Below, in pieces: positions 34,106 to 41,331 of a DNA stretch of 64,000 bases. A model generated the notes under the pieces. The model made no database searches. It had not been told where the DNA came from and was given only the letters and a program-made list of their open reading frames with translations. The DNA is from Betaproteobacteria bacterium (lineage in GTDB: Bacteria > Pseudomonadota > Gammaproteobacteria > Burkholderiales > Usitatibacteraceae): contig JADKJU010000002.1 of the NCBI GenBank assembly GCA_016720855.1, positions 62,001 through 126,000 of the forward strand, written 5' to 3'. The first letter of the stretch is position 1. Every line of letters begins with the position of its first letter. The position numbers were made by a program, and so were the translations under genes.

Positions 34106-37100
34106 CTATCGGCGTCGCGACGCGGCCACCGCGCCCGACCCCGCAAGGAGCGCCGCCAGCAGGATCATCGCCCACTCCGAAAGCGCCGGCACTCCCGCGG
34201 GCGCCGCCGCCACGGCCCCCGACAACACCGTGAGCACCGCGTCGTTGCCCGTGCCGCCGACGTAGGAGATGCGCAGCGTCGCCCCGTTGAACGCGAGCGT
34301 GGCTCCCTCGGGCAATCCCGCGAAGGTGCCCACCATCGGATCCGCCCCGTCGTTGGTAATGATCGTGAAGGTGTTGCCCGTGAGCGGCGCGTAGGCGCCG
34401 GCCAGCGTGAGCGTGCCCCCGGCGATCGTCACCGTGCCGGTGACGTTCGTGTTGTCGTATTGCGTGCCCAGCGTCGTGCCCTCGATCTCCACGAGGAACG
34501 CGCCACCCAGCACCAGGTTGCCGGTGTTGGTGATGCCCGGGCTCAGCCCCGGGGCGAGCGTGCCACCGGCGTTGATGGTGACGAGGCCGCTGACGGTGCC
34601 CGTTCCACCCAGCGCCGCCCCGGCGTTCACCACGACCGGACCGGGAATCGTGCCATTCACGAGCAACGTGCCGCTGTTCACCATGGTGCCGCCCACGTAG
34701 GAGCTCGCGCCCGAGAGCGTGAGGCCGCCCACGCCGGTCTTCGTGAGTCCCGCCGCACCGCCGATCGGTCCGGACAGCGTGAGCGCCGATGAATTCGACA
34801 CCGTCAGCGCCGCCGTGAGCGTGATCGGGTTCGCCAGGCTGTGCACCGCTCCGGACGCATTGAGCTGCGCCCCGGCGCCTGCGAAGCTTATCGCCTGGCC
34901 GGTCATGGCGTATGCCGTGGCGCTCGCGATGTCCATGCGGTTGATCGTCCACGGCGCATCCACGACCGGGCCGAAGCGCGCGGATGCCGCATTGAACGTG
35001 ACGAAGGTGGTGTTGCCGTTGGCGGGCGCCGCGCCGCCGACCCAGTCAAGGCCCGTGCTCCAATTGTCGTTGGCGCCAGCGCCGTTCCAGGTGGTCGTGA
35101 CGGGCGAGGGCGCGGAGAGTGTCACGTCGTTGCCCGTGCCCCCGATGTAGGAGATGCGCAGCGTAACGCCGTTGAAGACGATCGTTGCCCCCTCCGCAAG
35201 CCCCGCGAAAGTGCCCGTCACCGCGTCCGCGCCGTCGTTCGAGATGATCGTGAAGACGTCGCCCAACGCGGGCGCGTACGCGCCCGAAAGCGAGAGCGTG
35301 CCGCCGGCGATCGTCACCGTGCCGGTCACGTTGAGGTTGTCGTACTGCGTGCCCAGGGCGGCACCCTGGATCTCGATGGCCGCGATGCCGGCGAGATTCA
35401 AGTCGCCCGTGCTGAGGATACCCGGGCTCAGCCCCGGCGCGATCGTGCCGCCCGCATTCACCGCCACCGGCCCGCCGATCGTCCCTGTCCCGCCGAGCTG
35501 CGCCCCCGCCCCGACTGTCACCGGGCCGGCGAGGGAGCCCGTGACGATGAGCGTCCCGACTCCGATGAACGCGCCGCCCGTGTTCGTGCTCGCGCCCGAG
35601 AGCGTGAGAGTCCCCGGGCCGAACTTGCCCACGGCGCCCGTGCCCGCGATCACGCCGGCGAAAGTGGTGCTCGCGTTGTCGCTGAGATTGACTCCTGTGC
35701 CTGTCGTGTTGAGCAGACCAGCGCCCGAAAGCGAAAGGAATCCGCTGTTGTCGCCCGCATCCACCTGCCCGCCCGCTGCGATCGTGAGGGGGCCGAATCC
35801 GCTGAAGAGTCCCGCGAGGGCGCCGCCGGCGTTGACGACGGTGCCTCCCGAGTGGTTGAGGTGGCCGGCACTGGCCACGGAGCCGCCCAGGACCGTGAGA
35901 CTGCCGACGCCGCCGCTCACACCGGCGGTGAGCGTCGTGCCCGTCGTCACCTGGAATTCCAGGGCCCCGTTGTTGAATATCGCACTGTCGATGACGGCCG
36001 GTGCCGAAACGCCGTCCCCGAAGCGAAGCGTGCCCGCCGTGATGGTCGTGGGGCCGGCGTGCATGGTCGGGCCCGACAGTGTGAGGCGCCCCGTCCCGAC
36101 CTTGATCAGGTTGTTGCTGCCGCTGAGCGGCCCGGAGAACAGCGTGCTCGCATTATCGCCGCCGACGGTGAGAAAGTTGAAGGTCAGCTGGCCGGCGCCG
36201 GAGAGCGAGGCGATCACGCTGGATCCGGACGTGAACATCTTTCCGCCCGCTTCGATCGTGAGCGGCCCGCCATTGGGAAAGTTTCCGATGAGCGACGCGC
36301 CGGCCCGGATGGTGGTGAAGCCGGTATGGGCGAGCCCGGGTCCGTTGCTCGTCACTTCACCAGAAATCACGGTGAGGTTGCCGGTTCCGACCAGGTCCTG
36401 GAACAGATTCACCCGCATGCCCGGGGCCGGATCGACTTCGAACTCGAGATCCGAGTTGTTCACAATCGGGCCGGAAATCGCGCCGGGTGCGGCCACCCCG
36501 TCGCCGATACGCAGGACGCCCGCGCTGACCGTCGTGGTGCCGTCGTGGAAGGGCCCGGCATTCGCCAGGGTGAGGCGCCCGGTGCCCACTTTCGTGATGC
36601 CTGCGGTCCCGACGAACGGACCGGTGAAGATCGTGCTCGTGTTGTCCGCGCCCACCGTCACCGAGCCGGGGTTCGTGAGGAGCTGGCCGGATCCCGAGAG
36701 CGAGGAAAACACGCTGTCGCCGGTGATCGTGACCCCCCAGTCATTCACCAGCGGGCCGCCGCCGAGAAACTGGCCGCTGGCGATACCCGAAAGCGCGTGC
36801 GTGAGGCCGGTGTACGTGAAGGGGGGCCCGCCGCTCGTCACCGCTCCCCCCAGTACCGTCAACCCGCCCGATCCGCTCATGGCCTGTGCGAGGACCAGCG
36901 TTGCGGGGCTGGCGATGAATTCGGCGGCCGCGTTGTTGACCACCGGCCCGGCGATCGAGCCGACGTAGAACAGCACCGTCCCCGAGACGATCGTGGTGGT
37001 GCCGTCGTAGATCGCGTCGGAAGGCGGGGAGACGATCGTAAGCCGCCCGGGGCCGGACTTCGTGAGCCCGCCCGGCCCGCTCATCCCGCCGGTGAAGGTG

Positions 37101-37498
37101 ATGTCGTCCGCGGTATTGAACGTGACGGTGGACGAGAGCACCAGGGGTACCTGGGGAGCGTGCGTGCCGGACACGTTGATCTGCGGTGCGGCGCCAGCGA
37201 AGGTAAGCGGGCTGCCCGTCAGGCCGTAGCCCGGCGGGCCGACGAAATCGAGCCGGTTGATGGTCCAGGGCGCATCGACGAAGAGGTTGGTCACGCCCGC
37301 GGCGCCGAGCGTGATGAACGTTGTGTTGGCGCTCGCGGGCGCGACGCCTCCCACCCAGTTTCCCGGCGTGCTCCAGTTGAAGTCGCCCCCGAGTCCGCTC
37401 CAGTCGACTGCGGTTGCAAGACCGGGGGCTGCCGCAAGCAGGAGGCCAATGGCGATGGTCTTCCCGCGCCCATCGATGCTACGACGAATTGTTTTCAC
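34106..37498 (-). CDS. Large secreted beta-helix repeat protein with IPTL-CTERM tail
   Basis: A 1130-residue protein starting at GTG, with signal peptide ending ...LAAAPGLATA. The body is made of repeats of the autotransporter-associated type (GLTKTGVGGLTLSGASSYVGGTMVNSGTLLVNG; also GAVGKFGPGTLTLSGASTNTGGAFIGVGTLIV). Two modules each start with W-x-G...NWST...W-VGG-AP. There is no autotransporter beta-barrel; instead the end is VPALSEWAMILLAALLAG plus SRRR, an IPTL-CTERM sorting signal recognised by an exosortase. It probably ends up on the cell surface or in matrix. It is paralogous to the next gene upstream, sharing near-identical segments. Confidence 0.8.
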   Translation of the reverse strand: MKTIRRSIDGRGKTIAIGLLLAAAPGLATAVDWSGLGGDFNWSTPGNWVGGVAPASANTTFITLGAAGVTNLFVDAPWTINRLDFVGPPGYGLTGSPLTFAGAAPQINVSGTHAPQVPLVLSSTVTFNTADDITFTGGMSGPGGLTKSGPGRLTIVSPPSDAIYDGTTTIVSGTVLFYVGSIAGPVVNNAAAEFIASPATLVLAQAMSGSGGLTVLGGAVTSGGPPFTYTGLTHALSGIASGQFLGGGPLVNDWGVTITGDSVFSSLSGSGQLLTNPGSVTVGADNTSTIFTGPFVGTAGITKVGTGRLTLANAGPFHDGTTTVSAGVLRIGDGVAAPGAISGPIVNNSDLEFEVDPAPGMRVNLFQDLVGTGNLTVISGEVTSNGPGLAHTGFTTIRAGASLIGNFPNGGPLTIEAGGKMFTSGSSVIASLSGAGQLTFNFLTVGGDNASTLFSGPLSGSNNLIKVGTGRLTLSGPTMHAGPTTITAGTLRFGDGVSAPAVIDSAIFNNGALEFQVTTGTTLTAGVSGGVGSLTVLGGSVASAGHLNHSGGTVVNAGGALAGLFSGFGPLTIAAGGQVDAGDNSGFLSLSGAGLLNTTGTGVNLSDNASTTFAGVIAGTGAVGKFGPGTLTLSGASTNTGGAFIGVGTLIVTGSLAGPVTVGAGAQLGGTGTIGGPVAVNAGGTIAPGLSPGILSTGDLNLAGIAAIEIQGAALGTQYDNLNVTGTVTIAGGTLSLSGAYAPALGDVFTIISNDGADAVTGTFAGLAEGATIVFNGVTLRISYIGGTGNDVTLSAPSPVTTTWNGAGANDNWSTGLDWVGGAAPANGNTTFVTFNAASARFGPVVDAPWTINRMDIASATAYAMTGQAISFAGAGAQLNASGAVHSLANPITLTAALTVSNSSALTLSGPIGGAAGLTKTGVGGLTLSGASSYVGGTMVNSGTLLVNGTIPGPVVVNAGAALGGTGTVSGLVTINAGGTLAPGLSPGITNTGNLVLGGAFLVEIEGTTLGTQYDNTNVTGTVTIAGGTLTLAGAYAPLTGNTFTIITNDGADPMVGTFAGLPEGATLAFNGATLRISYVGGTGNDAVLTVLSGAVAAAPAGVPALSEWAMILLAALLAGSGAVAASRRR

Positions 37499-37527
37499 GT
37501 AGGGGAGAACGGATTCGCCTCCCGCAA
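37498..37527 (-). promoter_or_regulatory. Conserved upstream box, copy 1
   Basis: On the minus strand TTGCGGG-A-GG-C-GAATCCGTT-C-TCCCCT-ACG lies directly before the GTG of the 1130-residue surface protein. A close copy occurs at 40180-40211, upstream of the paralogous gene. Shared non-coding sequence at equivalent places suggests common regulation. Confidence 0.45.
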
Positions 37528-37600
37528 CCGGTCATGGCGCGGAACCCGGCGGTATCGCCGGGCCGGATAACCGCCTCGTCCCGCCGCTGGCTGGACCATG

Positions 37601-40063
37601 CTAGTTGCGCCTCCTGGCCGCGAGCATGCCGCTGGCCGCGAGCAGCGTGGCGAGCAGGACCATCAGCCATTCGGAGAGCGTCGGCACCGGCGCCGCCGCT
37701 ACGGCCCCCGACAATACCGTGAGCACCACGTCGTTGCCCGTGCCGCCGACGTAGGAGATGCGCAGCGTCGCCCCGTTGAAGCCGATCGTCGCTCCCTCCG
37801 CAAGCCCCGCGAACGTCCCCGTCACCGCGTCCGCGCCGTCGTTCGAGATGATCGTGAAGACATCGCCCAACACGGGCACATACGCGCCCGAAAGCGAGAG
37901 CGTGCCGCCGGCGATTGTCACCGTGCCGGTCACGTTGATGTTGTCGTACTGCGTGCCCAGCGTCGTGCCCAGGATCTCGATCGCCGTCGCGCCACCGAGC
38001 GTTACGCTGCCGGTATTGATGACCCCCGGGCTCAGGCCCGGCGCGATCGTGCCGCCGGCGTTCACCGTCACCGATCCGCTCACGGTTCCCGTTCCGCCCA
38101 GCGTGCCGCCCGCATTCACCGTGACGGGCCCGGTCATCGAGCCGGTGACGAGAACGGATCCACCGCTCACCGACATGGTGCCCAGGTTGGTGCTGGCGCC
38201 CGCAAGCGTGAGCCGCCCCGTGCCCACCTTCGTGAGCGCACCGAACCCGGCCAGGATCCCGGTGAAGGTCGAGTCCGCATTGTCCGTGCCCACGGTCACC
38301 GGGCCGTTGATGTTGAGCGTGCCCGTGCCCGTGAGCGAGGCGAAGGAACCCAGGCCGGTATCGAGCGCCGAGCCCGCCCCCAGCGTGAGCGGCCCGCTCT
38401 GCGTGAAGTTCCCGCCCGCGTATGCGCCGGGTTCCAGCGTCGTCGCCCCCGTGTGCGTGAAGTCGCCGAACATCCCTATCGCCCCACCGGACACCACCGT
38501 CATCGACCCCGTGCCGCTCACCCCGGACAGGTTGACGAAGCCCTGGATTTCCAGCGCCGCGCCGTTGGATATCGGGCCGACCGAGAGGGGCCACGTCACG
38601 CCATCGCCAACCCGGAGCGTGCCCGCGCTGACCGTCGCCGTCCCCGTATGGAAACTTGGCACGCCCAGCGTGAGCCGCCCCGTGCCCACCTTCGTGAGCG
38701 CACCGAACCCGGCCAGGATCCCGGTGAAGGTCGAGTCCGCATTGTCCGTGCCCACGGTCACCGGGCCGTTGATGTTGAGCGTGCCCGTGCCCGTGAGCGA
38801 GGCGAAGGAACCCAGGCCGGTATCGAGCGCCGAGCCCGCCCCCAGCGTGAGCGGCCCGCTCTGCGTGAAGTTCCCGCCCGCGTATGCGCCGGGTCCCAGC
38901 GTCGTCGCCCCCGTGTGCGTGAAGTCGCCGAACATCCCTATCGCCCCACCGGACACCACCGTCATCGACCCCGTGCCGCTCACCCCGGACAGGTTGACGA
39001 AGCCCTGGATTTCCAGCGCCGCGCCGTTGGATATCGGGCCGACCGAGAGGGGCCACGTCACGCCATCGCCCACCCGGAGCGTGCCCGCGCTGACCGTCGC
39101 CGTCCCCGTATGGAAACTTGGCACGCCCAGCGTGAGCCGCCCCGTGCCCACCTTCGTGAGCGCACCGAACCCGGCCAGGATCCCGGTGAAGGTCGAGTCC
39201 GCATTGTCCGTGCCCACGGTCACCGGGCCGTTGATGTTGAGCGTGCCCGTGCCCGTGAGCGAGGCGAAGGAACCCAGGCCGGTATCGAGCGCCGAGCCCG
39301 CCCCCAGCGTGAGCGGCCCGCTCTGCGTGAAGTTCCCGCCCGCGTATGCGCCGGGTCCCAGCGTCGTCGCCCCCGTGTGCGTGAAGTCGCCGAACATCCC
39401 TATCGCCCCACCGGACACCACCGTCATCGACCCCGTGCCGCTCACCCCGGACAGGTTGACGAAGCCCTGGATTTCCAGCGCCGCGCCGTTGGATATCGGG
39501 CCGACCGAGAGGGGCCACGTCACGCCATCGCCCAACCGAAGCGTGCCGGAATTGACCACGAATCCACCGCTGAGGTCCGAGGCAGCGAGGGACGTGAGCC
39601 GGGCAGCGCCATTCTTCGTGATCGCCCCGGGGCCGGTGATCGCGCCGGAGAGCGTCACGTCGACTGAATGGCTGATCGTGAGGGGACTGGAAAGGGTGAG
39701 CGCGTTGGCGATGGAGTGCGCGGCACCCGACATATCGAAGACCGCCCCGGCGCCGTTGACCGTCAGGGCCGAGCCCGTGAGGGCGTAGGCAGTCGCCCCC
39801 CCGAGCAGGAGGGCATTGACCTCCCAGGCGGCGTCCACCACGGGCGAGTAGTTCCCCGATGGGCCGAAGACGAGCGACGTCGTGGTACCCGTCGCGGGGG
39901 GCGCGACACCACCGGTCCAGTTCGCCCCTGTGCTCCAGTTGCTGTCGCCGCCCAGACCGCTCCACGACTGTGCCGAGGCGCAGAGGGGCCACACGGCGAA
40001 GGCCATCGTGATTGCGCGGATGCAGGTACTTGCCGCGTTGCGGATGCGGTGCGTGCCTCTCAT
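37601..40063 (-). CDS. Secreted beta-helix repeat protein with IPTL-CTERM tail and near-identical tandem repeats
   Basis: An 820-residue protein with signal sequence ending ...WPLCASAQ. It opens SWSGLGGDSNWSTGANWTGGVAPP like its neighbour and ends VPTLSEWLMVLLATLLAASG plus RRRN, an IPTL-CTERM signal. The centre contains almost three copies of a 154-residue unit (starting about LRLGDGVTWPLSVGPISNG and ending GRLTLGVPSFHTGTATVSAG), differing by a single residue (TTLEPG versus TTLGPG). The unit contains autotransporter-type beta-strand repeats. No beta-barrel. The ATG at 40063 is chosen because it opens the signal peptide. Probably a surface or matrix protein. Confidence 0.8.
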   Translation of the reverse strand: MRGTHRIRNAASTCIRAITMAFAVWPLCASAQSWSGLGGDSNWSTGANWTGGVAPPATGTTTSLVFGPSGNYSPVVDAAWEVNALLLGGATAYALTGSALTVNGAGAVFDMSGAAHSIANALTLSSPLTISHSVDVTLSGAITGPGAITKNGAARLTSLAASDLSGGFVVNSGTLRLGDGVTWPLSVGPISNGAALEIQGFVNLSGVSGTGSMTVVSGGAIGMFGDFTHTGATTLGPGAYAGGNFTQSGPLTLGAGSALDTGLGSFASLTGTGTLNINGPVTVGTDNADSTFTGILAGFGALTKVGTGRLTLGVPSFHTGTATVSAGTLRVGDGVTWPLSVGPISNGAALEIQGFVNLSGVSGTGSMTVVSGGAIGMFGDFTHTGATTLGPGAYAGGNFTQSGPLTLGAGSALDTGLGSFASLTGTGTLNINGPVTVGTDNADSTFTGILAGFGALTKVGTGRLTLGVPSFHTGTATVSAGTLRVGDGVTWPLSVGPISNGAALEIQGFVNLSGVSGTGSMTVVSGGAIGMFGDFTHTGATTLEPGAYAGGNFTQSGPLTLGAGSALDTGLGSFASLTGTGTLNINGPVTVGTDNADSTFTGILAGFGALTKVGTGRLTLAGASTNLGTMSVSGGSVLVTGSMTGPVTVNAGGTLGGTGTVSGSVTVNAGGTIAPGLSPGVINTGSVTLGGATAIEILGTTLGTQYDNINVTGTVTIAGGTLSLSGAYVPVLGDVFTIISNDGADAVTGTFAGLAEGATIGFNGATLRISYVGGTGNDVVLTVLSGAVAAAPVPTLSEWLMVLLATLLAASGMLAARRRN
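38208..39533 (-). repeat. Intragenic 462-bp tandem repeat, about 2.9 copies
   Basis: Units begin at 38208, 38670 and 39132 (plus coordinates), exactly 462 bp apart. The first two full units differ at two positions (38433 T versus C, and CCAACCC versus CCCACCC near 38608). The third diverges only after about 39530. The period is a multiple of three, so copy-number change keeps the reading frame. Confidence 0.95.
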
Positions 40064-40179
40064 TTTCGGACCCCCGGTATCGCGGCTTCCTGGTCTGATA
40101 CTACAAGACGAAGGCCGGCGCCGCATGGACATCGGGGCGCCCGGGGGTGCTCTCGCCGTTGTTGCCGGCATAGAGTCCC

Positions 40180-40211
40180 CGTAGAGGGGAAAACGGATTC
40201 ACCGCCCGCAA
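40180..40211 (-). promoter_or_regulatory. Conserved upstream box, copy 2
   Basis: On the minus strand TTGCGGG-C-GG-T-GAATCCGTT-T-TCCCCT-CTACG, matching copy 1 at 37498-37527 except for three substitutions and a two-base insertion. It lies 50 bp after the FecR-SPOR stop and about 115 bp before the ATG of the 820-residue protein. Confidence 0.45.
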
Positions 40212-40261
40212 GCGGCCTGGGCACGGAAACCGGCGATCCCGCCGAACCCGAAGCCCGCCGG

Positions 40262-41113
40262 TTACCGCTCGACCGACGAGTTGGTGACGCCCTCCACCGA
40301 CCGCAGGTTCTGCATGAGCGCCCGCGCTTCCTCCTCGCCCGCGAGTCCCACGACACGAACCGAGAACGGCCCCGCCTGCCCTCCCGTCACCTGCGCGGGA
40401 TAGCCCTGCGCCCGCAAGCTGCGGCTCAGCGCCAGCGCGGCATCGCGCGCCGGAAGCGTCGCGGCGATCACGCGCCACTGCCCGCCAACCTGGCCGACGG
40501 GCCCGTCCTTGCGCGTTTCGGTCTCGAGCGCCCATTGCTCGAGTTGCTTCTGATCCACCTTCGCCACGGCCGGCGCTCCGCCGCGCGGCACCTGGTAGAA
40601 GTCGAGCGGCTGGTCCAGCTTCACCGTGGGGTTGCCCGCGGATCCCACCGATATCGTGCCCTCGATGAGGCATACGAGATCGCGCTCCTCGGTGCTCTTG
40701 CCCCAAAGGTCGGTGCCGCGGATGCCGATGGTCACGTTGCGCACCTGGATCGAGACCGACCGCCGCGGGGAGATGCGCAGCCCTTCGCCGGCAAAGCGAA
40801 ACGCGCCTGCCACGACGCGAAGGGAAGCGCGCAGGAAGCCGGGGTCCTCCGCCCGCTCGATCTCGAACTTTGCGTTCTCGCCCAGCTTCACGGTGCTGCC
40901 GTCCGCGAACTTGAGCTTCGCCCGCGCGTTGCCCCCCGTTCGCACCTTGTCCCTGCCCTGGAGCTCGACGCCGGGCACCAGGGGCACGGTGTTGCCGCCG
41001 CGTTCGAGCCACGCGGGGAATTGCACCGCCTCGACGGTGACGACGGGTGCGGCGGCGGCCGACGCGAGGAACAGGGCACACAACGCCCCGGGGAATGCGA
41101 TGCCGAGCCTCAT
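40262..41113 (-). CDS. FecR domain protein with C-terminal SPOR domain
   Basis: A 283-residue exported protein (signal MRLGIAFPGALCALFLASAAA). The FecR-type domain covers about residues 40-165 (VPLVPGVELQGRDKVRTGGNARAKLKFADGSTVKLGENAKFEI, then VTIGIRGTDLWG). A SPOR domain of about 75 residues closes the protein (WRVIAATLPARDAALALSRSLRAQGYPAQV...), a fold that binds denuded peptidoglycan. It is not a sigma-factor regulator by layout; more likely an envelope protein linked with the two IPTL-CTERM proteins downstream. A terminator hairpin ends 12 bases before its ATG, suggesting attenuation. Confidence 0.82.
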   Translation of the reverse strand: MRLGIAFPGALCALFLASAAAAPVVTVEAVQFPAWLERGGNTVPLVPGVELQGRDKVRTGGNARAKLKFADGSTVKLGENAKFEIERAEDPGFLRASLRVVAGAFRFAGEGLRISPRRSVSIQVRNVTIGIRGTDLWGKSTEERDLVCLIEGTISVGSAGNPTVKLDQPLDFYQVPRGGAPAVAKVDQKQLEQWALETETRKDGPVGQVGGQWRVIAATLPARDAALALSRSLRAQGYPAQVTGGQAGPFSVRVVGLAGEEEARALMQNLRSVEGVTNSSVER

Positions 41114-41125
41114 CCGGTTCTCCCG

Positions 41126-41152
41126 AAAAAAAAGGGCGCCGATCCGGCGCCC
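41126..41152 (-). terminator. Intrinsic terminator directly upstream of the FecR-SPOR ribosome site
   Basis: On the minus strand an 8-bp GC stem with a 3-nt loop (41134-41152) is followed by eight T residues (41133-41126). Only 12 nt, holding CGGGAGAACCGG, separate it from the FecR-SPOR ATG. No gene on this strand lies upstream before leuS, which is on the other strand. It is either an attenuator in the FecR leader or the end of a small RNA. Confidence 0.7.
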
Positions 41153-41260
41153 AGAGTGCTTTGTCCCACTAGCCAGGTCACCCGCACAAGGAAAGCGGGC
41201 ACCCGACCAATAGACACGCCCTGCGCCGCACTAGTTCCAGGGTCGGATACCGCGCGCCAA
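41153..41260 (-). ncRNA. Candidate structured leader or small RNA upstream of FecR-SPOR gene
   Basis: Minus strand between the leuS promoter region and the terminator. It contains a stem (GCCCGC...GCGGGT within GGTC...GACC) with a 9-nt loop TTTCCTTGT, and further short pairings (AGTG / CACT). No known riboswitch class was recognised. The call rests on structure plus the terminator that follows. Confidence 0.3.
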
Positions 41261-41287
41261 ATCAAGGGCTTGGAAGCACCCCGCTGC

Positions 41288-41293
41288 TATAAT
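41288..41293 (+). promoter_or_regulatory. Probable -10 element of the leuS operon
   Basis: A perfect TATAAT 39 bp before the leuS ATG. The -35 region is weak. Transcription would start near 41300. Confidence 0.4.
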
Positions 41294-41331
41294 TCCGCAA
41301 CGCACAATGCGCTTCACGATCGAAAACTGCA

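Noticed and set aside
34106..37498. Classical type Va autotransporter
   Set aside because: No C-terminal beta-barrel domain; the last 30 residues are a helix plus Arg cluster of the IPTL-CTERM type.
38208..39533. CRISPR or satellite array
   Set aside because: The unit is 462 bp, in frame with a gene and without short direct repeats and variable spacers.
34841..39788. Plus-strand frames of 600-900 codons across the surface-protein genes
   Set aside because: They owe their length to the repeats on the other strand; the minus-strand frames have signal peptides and sorting signals.
41153..41260. A tRNA, c-di-GMP or glycine riboswitch in the FecR leader
   Set aside because: No cloverleaf, CCA end or class-specific core sequence was found on either strand; kept only as an unclassified structured region.
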